A stretch of DNA of 64,000 nt from Paramecium octaurelia (Eukaryota; Ciliophora; Oligohymenophorea; Peniculida; Parameciidae): positions 448,681 to 512,680 of the forward strand of contig CAJJDP010000035.1 of NCBI GenBank assembly GCA_905182995.1. The letters run 5' to 3'. The position numbers were made by a program, and so were the translations under genes. Below the pieces are notes generated by a model. It did no database searches, was not told the DNA's origin, and was given only the letters and a program-made list of their open reading frames with translations. The number at the start of each line of letters is the position of its first letter. Position 1 is the stretch's first letter. Below are positions 34,581 through 48,937 of this stretch, one piece after another.

Positions 34581-35398
34581 TGATAATATTATTCGATAAA
34601 ATATCTAGGATTTAAATTTACCAAATATTCTTATAAACCACCCCCATAAAATTTGAATTACGTAATTTTGATATTCGTAATACTAATATTATTAATATGT
34701 ATCTTAATCCTTACAACCATTTATAATTTTCTGTGTATGGTAGAATTATGATCTGATCAAGAAGAAATGAAGACTTAAAAGAAAAAAAAATTTTATAATA
34801 AAATTTATACATTTTATATATTTATTATGGGTATAATGAAATATATTAGTAAATTACTTAAACTTAAAGTTTACTCTAATCCTCAAAAAAAGAATGAATT
34901 AAAGTTGAGTTGAAGATAATTTCCAAATAGTTTTGAGAATTATTAGTTATACTAAATGACCATTTCATTTAAAAGCTATCTTATCATTAATTTGAACTTA
35001 AGACATATATGACAGATGAACATTGATATTTTGGTTGGATTATTATAAATGCTCAATTTTATTATGGATTACTATTTAATTACAATTGTATTAAAATTAA
35101 GAAAAAGCGAATTCATGATTTTATATATGCATGTAGAGTTTAATAATTAACAAATCAATCGATTTATTATTACATAAAATAAATGTATAAGATTTTCTGA
35201 TCATAATTTACACAAAAATTAACATCTTTCTAAATTCTTAACAATATTAAAATTTAATATTGAAATCACAAATTTTATACTTAGCAAATTCCATAAATAA
35301 CTAAGGATTATAAGGTGTGACGCATCATAGAAATAGTACGCATTTGCTCCAATTATTAAAATCCAATTGTCAAAAAAGATTTAAATTATAATATAGAT
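34581..35398. other. intergenic, AT-rich, about 0.8 kb
   Basis: Lies between the divergent starts of the Cys-rich protein and the gamma-lyase. No open frame with protein character, RNA gene or repeat noticed. It must contain both promoters. Confidence 0.5.
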
Positions 35399-36609
<1,211 letters not shown>

Positions 36610-36818
36610 ACAATTTTATCTATTTTCTATATTATTTTTACATAATGTATATTTATAAAATAATCAATAGTAAGTATTAAGTATAATTTTAGTATTTTAA
36701 TAAAAATTCCAATCACATAAATTTTAGTATTATAAATGAATGCCAAAATTCATATTTATTCATGATGCCCTTCCCACCATCAATATTAATCCTATTCAAC
36801 ACTTAATCTTTCGAACAC

Positions 36819-36891
36819 GCTGATGTAGCTCAGTCGGCAGAGCGGTTGGCTGTTAACCAACAGGTCGAAGGTTCAAACCCTTCCATTAGCG
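36819..36891 (+). tRNA. tRNA-Asn (GTT)
   Basis: Full cloverleaf: acceptor GCTGATG with CATTAGC (one G-T pair), D arm TAGCTCAGTCGGCAGAGC, anticodon stem GTTGG/CCAAC around CTGTTAA with anticodon GTT at 36852-36854, and T arm GGTTCAAACCC. No intron and no encoded CCA. A run of six T at 36893-36898 directly behind it is the Pol III terminator. Confidence 0.95.
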
Positions 36892-37331
36892 CTTTTTTCT
36901 ATTTTTTTAATTAAAAATTATATTAATATTTATTCATTTCAATGTCATGAAGGGATGCATTATCATATAATTAAATTCTTTACATTGAAAAATAAATGAA
37001 ATTTATGAACAATAGGTATTAATTATAAAAGTATTGATAAGTTTAAGAAAATTTAATTATAAGTAGAAATTATGTTGATAAATTCATCACTTTAATGTAG
37101 CAGCTCAATTTATAATTATTCTACATAAACATTCTGCATAAGTAATAAAAGTTAATTTTATTATTGATATCAATTTTAAACTCAAATTTTATATTATATA
37201 ATCTAGATTAAGGTTATAATTTGATTGATCAATATTCTATGGAATGAGATTAAATCAATTATTAAGTTGAATGTAGTTATTAGTTATTAAGATTATATAA
37301 ATTTAATAATTAAGAAACCAATTATTTTTTG
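36892..37331. other. intergenic, AT-rich
   Basis: After the Pol III terminator there is AT-rich sequence without recognised elements up to the channel gene. Confidence 0.5.
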
Positions 37332-39812
37332 ATGTCATCATTAGGATAGCATATGGAGCTTTAGTTTAGAGAATCAATAAAAGAATCATTATTAAATGAG
37401 TTTTCTATTTATAATTAAGAGGAGTATCGTAAAGAACTTTCAGAGATTATGTTAAATGAGAAATAATTCTAGAATAAAGCCAAATTGGCTATGGAAGAAA
37501 GAGAAGAGAAGGAATAATAATAATCATAGCTATACATTTAGAGAAGATTCGTTAACTATATAGTGATAGTTTAGAGGAAGTATAACAGAAATTAAGTATA
37601 TAAAATAATTTATTCTAGATATATTGTATTAATTACCAATTTTGAGGCCAAAACAAATAAGATTATGGAAACTATTAATCAACTTATTGACTCTATTTGA
37701 AATCCCTGTTTATTTTAGCATTTGGTGAGGGTTTTTAGAAAGTATGGTTATATTTACTTTAAGGAATTAGAGACAGAATATTAGGTTGCAGGATTGTACT
37801 ATTCAATATCTCTTTTGCTTATCATCGATATGGGGTTGGATTTCATAACAGCATATTATAAACATGGAGTTGTGATTACAGAGAGTAGAAAAATAGCAGT
37901 CAATTACTTTTATGGGAATTTCTTTTTTGATCTTACAGCAGTAAACCTTTATTATAAAGAGCTAGCTTATAATCTCAATTACTAGTTTATCTCTATTCAC
38001 TTCTAAATTTAGATTCATCTTTCTAATGTTCTACTTTAAATTACCTTCATTTTTAAGATTTGATGATCAATTAAATGAAATGGTATTACTGTATCGAAGA
38101 ACGAGAGTATTTTATGAAGCAGGAAAACGAGTCATTTTTATGTTTGTTGCTTTCAATGTGTTTTTGTGCATCTTTTATATGATTGGATTATATAGTGTAG
38201 CATCTAATTATAATTCATGGCTAACGAATTCTGGCAATTTTGGTATTATTTTGGATCGACCCTTGCATGAAATATACTTTTTTGGTTTTTATTTTTCTTT
38301 AGGAACAGTCTCAACTACCATGGGTTATGGAGATATTGTAAATATTTATTTGAATGATTAGTCTCCTATGAATATTATAGAGTGTTCTTGGTGACTTTTG
38401 GGAGTTATGTTTGGACTCATAATCTTTGCAAACAATATCAACTCTTTTTAAAAAATGATGGAAAAATACAATTTAAATGATCTTAAACAATTTAAGTATA
38501 AGGTGAGCATCAATAAATTTATGGAATAAAAATAAGTACCATCTGAATTACAGGAAATAATCAGGTAATATCTCAATGAATACTGGCATCAATAGGGACT
38601 TAGGGATTAGGAGCAGGAAATGTTGGTATTTTAAATGTTGGCTCCAGAATAAAATTAAGAACTTATGTATTAATCTTATGGCTAATTCCTATAAACAACA
38701 TTCTTCTCAAAGTATTTTTCAAAGCCTTTCTTAAAAGATCTATCAGAAAAAATTACAGAAGTTAATTATTCAACTGGAAATGTCATAATTGAAGCAGGGG
38801 ATTCTAATGATGATTAAAGCTTTGATTTTATACAAAGTGGGAATGTAATTATAAAATGTGGTAATTCAGAAGTTGTCAAAAAGAAATAGGTATAGGGAGA
38901 CAGCTTTGGTGAATATGGCTTTATGACCGGTATTGAATTAATTTATCTAACATAATAGGATAAGCAAGGACAGCCACAACCTATTCTTAAATAATACAGC
39001 TAACTACATAAAATATCTAGAAGTGACTTCTTAGAGGTCTTAAAACATTACCCTGATGATTATGAAATATTCTGTAGTTTGAGAGATGAACTCATTTTTT
39101 CATAACATTTTCAATCACTTGGGTAATTTTGTTGGACTTGTCAGAAATTTGATCATTATGCATCCTCTTGTCCTTTTACACATTACATACCTTAAGTTTA
39201 GAATTTGGTTGACAATGCTACAGTTTTGGGTTAAGCATAAAAAAGAATCCGACTAGAACGATTTGATAGAAAACATTGGCCAACTAGAAAAAATTAAAAG
39301 ATTTTAGTGAACGGTTTGAATAACTCTAAAATTTAGAAATTTGCTAATGTTACTTTTCAATTTAATTTGGTTAGTTGAAATCTGCAAAAAATATTAATTT
39401 TTAAAAATAATCTGCTCAGAATATGTAGCCAAGTGTACAAAAAAGAGGTCAATCACATGGGTAGGACTCTGAATTAAAATTAGAATTTATTAAATCTGAA
39501 TCAATTTAGGATGATTCTTTGAGATTAATTCACTAGGATGAAAATTAATTAAATTAATAGTAATAAACAGAATAAAAAGATGTTAGCAAAAGCAATCTCA
39601 CATCATTATAGACTAAACTTAATCAATAAAGAGATTAAAAACAATATTAAATCCATTAGGGATTAGATTTTTTTGATGAACCTTAAAATTTCAAATTTTA
39701 CTAGAAAAAATTCAATTATTCAAATTACAGAGTCTTCCAAGGATTTAAAGAGTCTTAATTGAAGAAATAGTTGAGCATTAGAAAATCATTTGTGCCAGGA
39801 GCATATAATTGA
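37332..39812 (+). CDS. CNBD potassium channel with interrupted frame
   Basis: Six-TM cyclic-nucleotide-gated/EAG-type channel of the kind greatly expanded in Paramecium. Seen in order: a polar N-terminus, S1 (LYYSISLLLIIDMGLDFITA), S5, the pore helix and selectivity filter STTMGYGDI split by a 24-nt intron from SPMN, S6 (GVMFGLIIFANNINSF), a C-linker, and a CNBD-like domain (VIIEAGDSNDDQSFDFIQSG, then GDSFGEYGFMTG). A 22-nt AAG intron near 37753 and a 25-nt intron near 37951 fit. However, the frame moves near 37650 and 37715, an in-frame TGA stands at 38392-38394 in S6 with one-base shifts on both sides, and another TGA stands at 39376-39378 before an open tail. Either the assembly has base errors here or this copy is a recent pseudogene. 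Confidence 0.65.
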
Positions 39813-39859
39813 TATTTAAATACTTTTATTATTTAATATTAATTAAGTTAAGAAAAATA

Positions 39860-41281
39860 ATGACATCTTTGACGAGATAAATAAGAACCTTTTTAAAATA
39901 GATAGATTTATTTAGCATACCTGTTCCAGTGTTAACAACTGATGCTAAGTCTTAGTATTCAAGTTCCTATAGTGGACTTATTTCAATTATCGCATCAGTG
40001 CTCAGTATAGCTTACTTTGTTTACGTAATTTAAGAGTGGGCCAACGGTAATATTCCTCCAACAATTACAACTAATTAATAAGCTTAAGCTTACTCTGAAT
40101 AAGTTTTGGAAGATAATTTTATTTAGTTCAGATCAAATGATCCATCAAATCATGATCCTTTTAAACGGAAAAATAACATAATTACTCCCTTATTATTTAC
40201 TGTGGAAAATTATAAGATTATAACTGCTCCTACTCCATTATTCAGCGATGAAAATTAGCCATTCACAGTGGGATTAAAGAAGGGGACATTGGTAGTAAAT
40301 AATTTGAATGACCAAATTGATGACTAGTCGTACAAGCCTTCGAAAAATTATTTATTGATATTTATTGAATGTTTAGACTAATATTTAGATGAAAATAGTA
40401 ATTGTGCAAGTCAAGAAGAAATTGATTAATATATGTCAGAGTATCATGGATTTTTGGCTATTATTATGAAGTTGGAGTAATATAACTATAAAAAGGATCA
40501 AAAAGAATATATAATAAAGTAAGCATTTCAAGCGCTTTCACCGGCCTATATTCAATATACTTAAATTTCAATATAGCAAAAAGAGATTAATATTGATAAT
40601 GGCCTGTTATTTGAAAATTAGATTAATCATAACTTAATTAATGATTTCTAAATAATTAATTAATCGATTGATAATCAGTATATATAAAATATAGCTTCGT
40701 CATTTTCAACTTAGAAATTTGAGTTAAATGCTATTTTCGCATATTAAATAAGCATCGATAATTTATAAATTTCAGAAAGGATTATTCAGCCAAAATTAAG
40801 TGCAGTTTTGGCCTATATAGGTTCAATTGTCTAAGTTATATTTCTGTTGAAATACTTAGCAATCTTCATAAATAACTAGCAGTTTAAAGAAGAGATGCAA
40901 ACTGAAATTCTTCAAATGTACTATCCAAAATTGAAAAATGTAAAAGTTAAAAGAAATGCATTGGGTAAGATAATTTCCACAAATCAGGGTAATGAAGATA
41001 ATCCAAATGCATAATTTATAAAATAATATTAAGATCATCTTGATTTAGCCTTTAAGAAGCTACGGCTGATAAACATTATCTATGAGCTATCCCGGATTGA
41101 ATTACTACTGGAGAAACATTTTGGTCTTCAGAATATATGTGAGTGTAGCTAATTGGGATCTGAATTTTAGTTTCTTGGTCATGATAATAAAAATGAATCT
41201 CCTAAAGCCTCAATATTATCAGTTGGAAATTAGAGTCCTTAACCCAAAGAGGATATCTTTACATTATTTAATAAAAGTTGA
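39860..41281 (+). CDS. unknown two-TM ciliate membrane protein, 473 aa
   Basis: Intron-free frame from ATG 39860 to TGA 41279-41281. It has a membrane segment near residue 50 (SGLISIIASVLSIAYFVYVI) and a second near residue 320 (LSAVLAYIGSIVQVIFLLKY). The roughly 260 residues between them form an extracytosolic domain (ITPLLFTVENYKIITAP, then KPSKNYLLIFIECLDQYLDE), and the C-terminal cytosolic tail is helical (FKKLRLINIIYELSRIELLL). This layout looks like a multigene family of ciliate membrane proteins, but I cannot name it. Neighbouring genes give no functional clue. Confidence 0.65.
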
Positions 41282-41353
41282 TAAAATTAGAATTAAAATG
41301 ACATCATCGATATAATATTTAAGAAATATATAGTTATTTTATAATTTATTTAT

Positions 41354-42062
41354 ATGATCTCTATATTTTTCTTATTATTTGGCTTAATATAAGGCTAAGA
41401 TGATAACATAATGAATGATGTGATTGAAGACAGACAGGATAGAAAAGATCTAATGTAAGAATGGGAATTGATGATGCAAGATTTTATTCCAGATGATATG
41501 ATAGCATTTGAATTGAAGCAAGGCACTATTGAATTATTAGAGGAAGGAATTCATCATCCAACAACAATACGTGGAGCTTATTTTATCAGCATGGCAACCA
41601 AAGAGAAAATAAATTTCTTAGTAAGAAGCATTCATTATAGATTAGATTAAAGATCCAAAAGGAAATATCATAAGTAGTAAAGCAGGCAAGAAGGAGGCTG
41701 TGTTTTCAGTCAACATTACTGAGCCTGGAGATTATTAATTTTTGTTTGATAATGAGAGAGGTAGCAGTGATTAGATGGTAACATTTGCCTTAGATATTCA
41801 CAATGCTACTTATGAACACATCAAGCATCATGATTTAGATCCACTCGTGAAATAGATTCAGCATTTATAAAATGGAATCAACGATATAATGTTTGAAACC
41901 AAATTTTCCTAATAGAGAAGAGAAAGTGGTTATGAATCAATGCAAACAACTCATCAAAGATTGTTTTACTTTACAATTCTTGAAACCCTAGTCATAATTG
42001 CGGTGAGTGTATGGTAGGTGTATTATATAAAGAGTATCATTGACAATCGTAGATTGATTTGA
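41354..42062 (+). CDS. p24/EMP24 family cargo receptor (TMED)
   Basis: 227 aa after one 25-nt intron (41621-41645). Signal peptide (MISIFFLLFGLIQGQ), a GOLD domain with FELKQGTIELLEEG and the beta strands VFSVNITEPGDYQFLFDN, then a coiled coil (LVKQIQHLQNGINDIMFET), the membrane-proximal QRRESGYESMQTTHQRLFYF, one membrane helix (TILETLVIIAVSVWQVYYI), and a short tail KSIIDNRRLI. This is the standard p24 layout; such proteins cycle between ER and Golgi in COPI/COPII vesicles. The tail has no KKxx signal, ending instead in basic and hydrophobic residues. The usual luminal disulfide is not obvious in this copy. Confidence 0.85.
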
Positions 42063-42179
42063 TTTATTGATAAATCTATATATTAATTAGTGTGGTAATA
42101 ATGAATTAAATTGTATGCGTTGGTTAAGAACTTCTACATACCTTAAATAAAATAATTTTAAATTATATAAATATCTAAA

Positions 42180-45152
42180 ATGCGTAGTTTAAGTAGAATC
42201 CTTTTCCGTCGTTCTTAATTACTGATAAATAGAGGTGCAATTCCTTTAAGACATAAATGTGTTTGTGGATTCAGTAGTGGTAACTTGTGATTGGATAATA
42301 ATAAATTAGGATTTAACAATAACTCTAACATTAAGTTGAAAACAATTCCTCTTTAAAATTACTCATGCGATCCCGAGGAGATTGACTCTAAAATAGGCTC
42401 AACTGATTTCTGTCTATTTAGTTCAGTCCAGCCTATCTTTCCCAATAATCCAATGAATTGCCAGATCAAGATAGGGAATCTGAAACGTATCACTAAGCCA
42501 CTTCTTTACACGATCATATCACCAGACAATGGTGAAATCTTCACAATTGGAATCGCTTTGAGTAAATAGGTCGAAAAAAATTTGAATTCTGAACTCAAAG
42601 TAATGGAGTAAAGAGATGCTAATGGAAATATTTTAATCAATGATCCAATGAGCAATACATTCAATTTGGATATAATTTCAAAGTCTGTAAGTGATTTAAA
42701 GCAATAAGATAGAAAAATTACCGATTCAAAATAACCAAAATTGAAATGACACCAGATGGTATTTTCGCATAAGGAATACCCTACAAAGATAGACCACTTA
42801 CTTAAGCAGAATAATAGATTGATATCAAAAATGAAGTTAAACAGATAACTTCACTTGTAGCTTAAATCAGAAAATTAGGTTAAATAGATAGACTAGAAGC
42901 ATTTACAGATGTCAAATAATCTCTTCTTGACTCAAGCGAAAAATTAACAGCCACTCAAATAGATGAGTTAGTCTACCAAGTTGCTGCTGGCCTTTCAAAA
43001 TTGCAAACCAGCAATTTGAAATTGAATACATCCTAATTTGTATAATAGTTATTAGAAAGTCAAACATATATTGAAAGAATGTTCATTTTAAGAAAGCAAC
43101 TTGAAAACATGTCAGGAGTCTTAGATTTAGTAAACAAACACTTCAAAGAATCAGATTCCTCATTATTGAAGTTGCATCAATAAACATTAGCCAAATTAGC
43201 AACTGAATACATCAGATAGAATTATTTGAAAGATGCTCCCAATTCATAATCTTATGGAGGACCTGCTGGATCTCAATCCTAAGTTGGAGAAAAGGTATTT
43301 GTTTCAGTAATCTAGCAAAAGCAATCTGTGTTGGTTAAGAAATATTAAGATAAACTTTCTCTCATTCCAGATGAATCATCAAGAGAAAAAGTCAAAAGAG
43401 AAATTGAAAGATTTAGTCTTCTCGATAAATAAAGTTCAGAATTCCATAAGATCAATTCTTATCTAGATGAAGTCTTCAGTATTCCATTTTCTAAATTCAC
43501 AGTAAAATAAAATTTTAATATATTTAAGCCTGTTTAATGGGATATTCAATATGCAAAAGATGTTCTAAACAAAGAAATCGAGGGATTGGAAAAAGTGAAG
43601 GAAAGAATTATTGAAATGATTTCAGTCAATAAATTGAAGAATTCAGGTTAAAAAGCTAAAGGTTTCATTCTGTTATTGAATGGTCCCCCAGGAACCGGTA
43701 AAACATCAATTGCAAAGAGCATTGCCAAGGCCTTAAAAAGAAATTCAAGATTTATTTCTTGTGCAGGTGTTGCTGATCCAACATTCTTTAAAGGACATAA
43801 AAGAACCTATGTTGATTCAATGCCTGGAGTATTTATTAGAGAACTAATAAAATCAAATACTATGAATCCTGTCTTTATTTTAGATGAATTGGACAAAGTC
43901 TCAAAACATCATTCTGGTGGATCAGATCCCTATTATACATTACTGGAGATATTGAATCCTGAGGAGAATCATAACTTTACAGATCACTACATGGATATCA
44001 GCGTAGATTTTTCGCATGTGATATTCATTTTAACATCTAATGACACACTCTAAATGTTAGAACCACTTAAAAATAGATTAGAAACAATTGATGTCTAAGC
44101 ATATATTTAAGAAGAAAAGTTACAGATTGCTACTAATTTTCTTGTAAATAAAAGTATAGAAAGCAATGGAATAAAATAATAGATGATTAAATATGATAAT
44201 GAAACTCTGACTAAAATAATTAAAGCATGGTGTTATTAGGAAAGTGGAGTCAGAGAATTAAAGAGATGCTTGGAAAAGATCGCTAGAAAACATGCAACCA
44301 ATTTATTAACTGCTAATCCTAATCTATGTGATAAAGTTGATGAATTGAATTAAGTTGTATTTGATCCTACAATTTCAAGCTTAGATTTAACCAAGGATAA
44401 AAACTTAGAACTCATATCCTAGTATTTAGGACCTCCAGTTTTTGATATTTAATTAGAATAGAGATCAATTAAAAAGTTTCCACCTGGCTAAGTTAACATT
44501 CTAACTGTTGGCGGTATGATAGGACATGTTTTAACTGTTGAAAGTTGTTTTGATGATAGTGAAATAGAAAAGAAAGGATAGATTGTAGCATCTGGAAACA
44601 TTAAATTAGTTCTATAAGAATCATTAAAATTAGCCAAAATAAATGCATTTAAATATCTTAATGAAGAATAAAAATTACAACTATCAAAATCAGCCATCCA
44701 TATGCATTTTACCGAAGGAGCTACTCCTAAAGATGGACCTTCTGCAGGCACTGCTATTACAACTGCCTTAATTAGTTTAGTTACCAACTTTACCGTTCCT
44801 AGCAATTTGGCTATGACCGGAGAAATCTCCCTGAATGGATAAGTCTGCAAAATCGGTACATTCTATTTTTATTTAAGGTGGTCTACAATAAAAGCTTATT
44901 GCTGCCAAAACACTTGACATAGTTGATATCCTTTTGCCTTATGCTAATTTAGGAGATGCTTTGAATCTACCAACTTAATTATTAAAAGGACTAAATTTGT
45001 ATTTCGTGACTGACTATCAATAAATTTATGATTTGATTTTTGATTAATAGATTGGAAATGCTAATTATACAGTAAATACAATTAAGAATGGAATTTATGA
45101 AACAATTTAAAATAGATCAAAAGAGCAAATATAATAATCAATTAATTGTTGA
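42180..45152 (+). CDS. LON: ATP-dependent Lon protease, probably mitochondrial
   Basis: 955 aa after four introns (42280-42309, 42687-42712, 43502-43528, 44856-44877; 30, 26, 27 and 22 nt). The N-terminus is basic and free of acid ([20 protein letters not shown]), a likely mitochondrial presequence. Near residue 475 is Walker [13 protein letters not shown], with Walker [12 protein letters not shown] behind it. The C-terminal protease domain has the catalytic Ser in [11 protein letters not shown] near residue 825 and the catalytic Lys in IGGLQQKLIAAKT near residue 870; the last intron lies just upstream of the Lys. It degrades damaged matrix proteins with ATP. The order and spacing are ordinary for Lon, and both catalytic residues are present, so it should be active. 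Confidence 0.93.
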
Positions 45153-45165
45153 ATATGTAACTGAA

Positions 45166-47324
45166 TCATTATTATTATTGAAATTCTTGTAATATTTATT
45201 AGTTTTATTCTATAATCTTTTTCATATAATCGTCATCTATCTCTTAATTAACATCAATCATCTAATATTAATTGTCTGTGTCTTCAAAATTGTTCTCTTA
45301 AGTATAACTATGAATGTTGTTTTCCTCTGTTCCAATAAACAAGGCTCTATCCAAATAGGCGATACATTTAAATGTTTCAGGTTTTGTAAATTTAGAAATG
45401 ACCTTTTTATTGGGGTAATCCCAAGTAAGAAGTAACCCAGTACCTATGCTAACTAAATATCCAGTTTCAGGGATGACTAACAATTTTTAAATTGGGTGAT
45501 CCAATCCTGAAAAATAAGTAAGGGCTTAATTATTATTGAGATTCCATAATCTTATTGTTTTATCATGAGAACCACTAAATAGGATTTTACCATCCAGAGC
45601 CAAACAAGTAATGCTGTCTTGATGTCCAACAAATGAATCATCATGTTCATAAGTGAACATATTGATTAAATAAATTGTGCATTTGTTTCCAGCTGCTATA
45701 ATTCTCTTTGTTGTCTTATCAAATAAGAGACACAGAATTTCATTGCCTAATGAATCAGCTGTTGCTTTAGGATTGGCTAGCAATGACTATTTTAATTAAG
45801 GCATAATGTAACTAGCCATTAATCGTTGTTTACGTTCAAAGATCTCCCAAACGTTTATTCTACCATCATAACCACTACTGAACATGTATTCTTCACTATC
45901 AAATGTGCAACTTGTTAATGCACAAACAGTATTATTATGTCTAGATTTAGCTTTACTTTAATCAATAATCAAATATGATCCTATTTCTATATTCCACAAT
46001 CTGATTTCACCATTATCATGTCCAGTTGCTACTAGATTAGCATTTGTTAGATAATGCATACTTGAAACTTCATTCTTCTCACCAGTTTCAATTGTAGAAA
46101 TACAAGACATATCTTTTGAATCCCAAACTCTTATGGTATTGTCCAAAGAAGCTGATACCAATTTCTTTGGTTCAAATTCTTAAGGACAATCTATACCTAA
46201 TATTTCAATTACTGGCCCTTTGTGTTAATCTAGGAGATTTCCTGTTCTAACACCCCTCTTGATTCTCAAAACATCAATAAACTATTCTGTGTACACAACC
46301 AATGCTTCCAAATGGTCTATAATAATTAGAATTAAAGATTACCTATAAGATCTATTCCTAAGATTTTGCATTCATACAATTTGAATTCTAAAACCTACTT
46401 ATCACTAGAGATGTTCATAAAGTATACTCTGCCTTATTCATCAGATGCAATCAATTCCTAATGAGTTTGACTCCATCTGATTGATGTAAATAGACATTTA
46501 TGTGGATTCTTATAACTAAAGAATTTACCACCAGATTCACCATATCCTAATATTTTTTAATCATAAGCTATTGAGAATATTGCGTTATCTTTTTCTACTT
46601 CTATAATCTAAATCACGTGCAATCGATGAAAAGAGAAGAAACTTTTTTCTAATTTTACATAAGTCTACTATTATTGAAGAGTTGGTAGCGAATTCATAAA
46701 TAAATGCAATGAGCCATCAGTATCACCAGCATAAAGCTAAAAGTGAGGCATCTTTACTAAAAATGCAGTTATATAAGATTGCTGATTCAAAGATTTCTTC
46801 ATAGAGAAATCATAAATTATTTACACAGTCACAAACCATGGATGATACATGAACTCTCGTCCACTCTCTTATTTCCAAATCCTAAGCACTTTATCATTAC
46901 TAGCTGAAAACAAACTGTCTTAAGCAAATGCAATTGCCATAATGGATCCGGTGTGACCAAATAAAGTTTATATACACCCTTTTTTGATATCGTTTTCCCA
47001 TAATTTTATTGTTCGATCAGCACTTCCTGTGAATATATAATAACTGTCAGAAAATTTCTCAATTATCAAACATCTTATTTCTCCTTTGTGATTATTTTTA
47101 TTCTCCACAGGCTTTAAGATTTCATAATCTTTGGATTGTAAGAAATGCTTGGTATCAAATCCTTTTTTTCGAAATTGCATCATTTATCCATTGCTCAATC
47201 CAAGTGTTATTGCTTGATCAGAATAATGATAGGCAGTAATTCTTGTTTGAGGATCTTCCTTAAATTTTGATTTCTTCTCATAAAACAAAGGATCTGTAAA
47301 CTTTTTGACTCTAATAAATTCCAT
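45166..47324 (-). CDS. WD40-repeat protein, 710 aa
   Basis: One 26-nt intron near 46318-46343 gives a codon-exact 710-aa protein. At least nine WD40 repeats can be seen, with units such as FTGSADRTIKLWEND, FSASNDKVLRIWKQES, VSASLDNTIRVWDSKD, VATGHDNGEIRLWNIE, FSSGYDGRINVWEIF and FSGSHDKTIRLWNLNN. This suggests two beta-propellers. The C-terminus is acidic with a poly-Gln end. No further domain. A scaffold role is likely, possibly ciliary or ubiquitin-related, but nothing in the sequence decides. The stop codon lies 13 bp from that of the convergent Lon gene. Confidence 0.85.
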
Positions 47325-47376
47325 TCTTTTATTGTAATGAAAATTAATATTATATTTTTGTTATTCATATTATATA

Positions 47377-48928
47377 TCATGCAAATAGACCCAACAAATC
47401 CTTAGGAGTGATGTATTTGAGTTTATCTCCATCCTCAACAAAGACTATTTCATGTCTCTCTGCAATTCTCTCTAATTAATTTAAATCAAGTGTGTTTGGA
47501 ACAATCACAAATTCTTTTGAGTGAACTTTCTTAGCAAGATCAGCCTAACATAATATAATATAAATACATGATTCAATTTCTTATTAACAATTCCAGCCAA
47601 TATCTTCTTCTAGAAAACAACTGACAGTAATTTGCCATTTTCTTGGAGTGGAACAGCAGGGTGTGTCTTTAAGACTTCCAAACATTATCCAACTGTGGCT
47701 GTTGCTACATCCAATGGTTAAATATCATGCAATTACAAATCAGTAATGGGTCTTCCAGCTAATGGATGCTCAGGTTCTTTCAATTCATCATAAGGAAGGA
47801 ATTTATTTTCAATCATCCAAGTCTTGCTCAAGTGTTTGGTGATGTAATTTCTAATGTTATCAGGTAAAATGATGACAATCTAAATAGAAGTTTATATTTA
47901 GAATTACTCTTTGATTCTCAGTGAAATTTTGAGATTTGGCCCATTCCAAAGCTCCCCAAACAGTTGCACCTGAAGAACCACCACATAACAATCCCTCTTG
48001 AGATAATAACTTTCTTGCCATAATCAAACTGTCAATATCTACTGTTTTAACCCAGCCATCAATTTCAGTCTATAATATTAGTTGGTAATTTTACTCTATC
48101 TAAGACCTTTGGGATAAAGTCATATCCTATGCCTTCAACTTTGTATGTCTTGATGTCAGTCTTATTAACCTCTTAAGGTAAAGCCAAATCAGATCCATAG
48201 GGATCCACAGCGATGACTTTACAGCCTGGAATTCTTTCATGGATTTTTCTGCCAACACCTGTGATGGTACCACCTGTGCCTGTTGAAATAATGACAGCAT
48301 CCAATTTATCATCACAAGCCCACAAGATTTCTTCAGCTGTGCCTTCATAATGAGCCAAAGGATTGGATGGATTGGCATATTGATCTAATAATATGACATT
48401 GGGATCATCAGTTGCCATCTTCTTAGCCACTTGAATCAATGATTCAGGTTCATACCAAGCAGCTTCTGTTGGTGTTCTAATGACCTTAGCACCTAGACCT
48501 GTGAGGACATCTTGTTTTTCTTGGGACATCTTCTCAGGCATGGTAATGACTAATGGATATCCTCTAACAGCACAAGCCAAAGCTAATCCTACTCCGGTGT
48601 TTCCAGAAGTGGCTTCAACAAGGGATTTGCCTGGTCCAAGACGACCTTATTTTTCAGCATCCAAAACCATTCTAACACCAATTCTATCCTTGAGTGAGCC
48701 ACCCACATTCAAAAATTCACATTTAACGAGCACTTCGCATTTTAAACCATACTCTTTTGGGATTTTATTTAAACGAATCATAGGAGTATGACCTACGGCG
48801 TCAAGTGCGTCATCGTAAATTTTTTTGAAGGGAACAAATTCAATGTGTGAATGGGGTGTTTGGGGTTATTCGTTTGCTCCTCTTTTGTAGGTGCATTGGA
48901 TTGTGTCTTTAGACAAGTCTTGAATCAT
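47377..48928 (-). CDS. CBS: cystathionine beta-synthase
   Basis: 491 aa after introns of 25, 28 and 23 nt. PLP fold type II: the Schiff-base lysine lies in GGSLKDRIG, followed by the serine-binding [11 protein letters not shown], the phosphate loop [12 protein letters not shown], and [12 protein letters not shown]. Two C-terminal CBS (Bateman) repeats follow ([20 protein letters not shown], then [33 protein letters not shown], then [11 protein letters not shown]). It lacks the N-terminal haem-binding Cys/His segment of animal enzymes. It condenses homocysteine and serine (or makes H2S). The third intron lies in the first CBS repeat. Its start codon is only 9 bp from that of the divergent methyltransferase gene. 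Confidence 0.93.
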
Positions 48929-48937
48929 TAATTAAAT
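48929..48937. promoter_or_regulatory. 9-bp divergent intergenic spacer
   Basis: TAATTAAAT separates the start codons of cystathionine beta-synthase (minus) and the methyltransferase (plus). Any core promoter must therefore lie inside one of the two coding regions, or one true start is internal. No other regulatory motif is visible. Confidence 0.6.

Noticed and set aside
44488..44850. Minus-strand frame over the Lon protease domain
   Set aside because: Antisense shadow of the catalytic Ser region of Lon, which is unambiguous on the plus strand.
48480..48791. Plus-strand frame over cystathionine beta-synthase
   Set aside because: Antisense shadow of the PLP domain; the minus strand has all family motifs.
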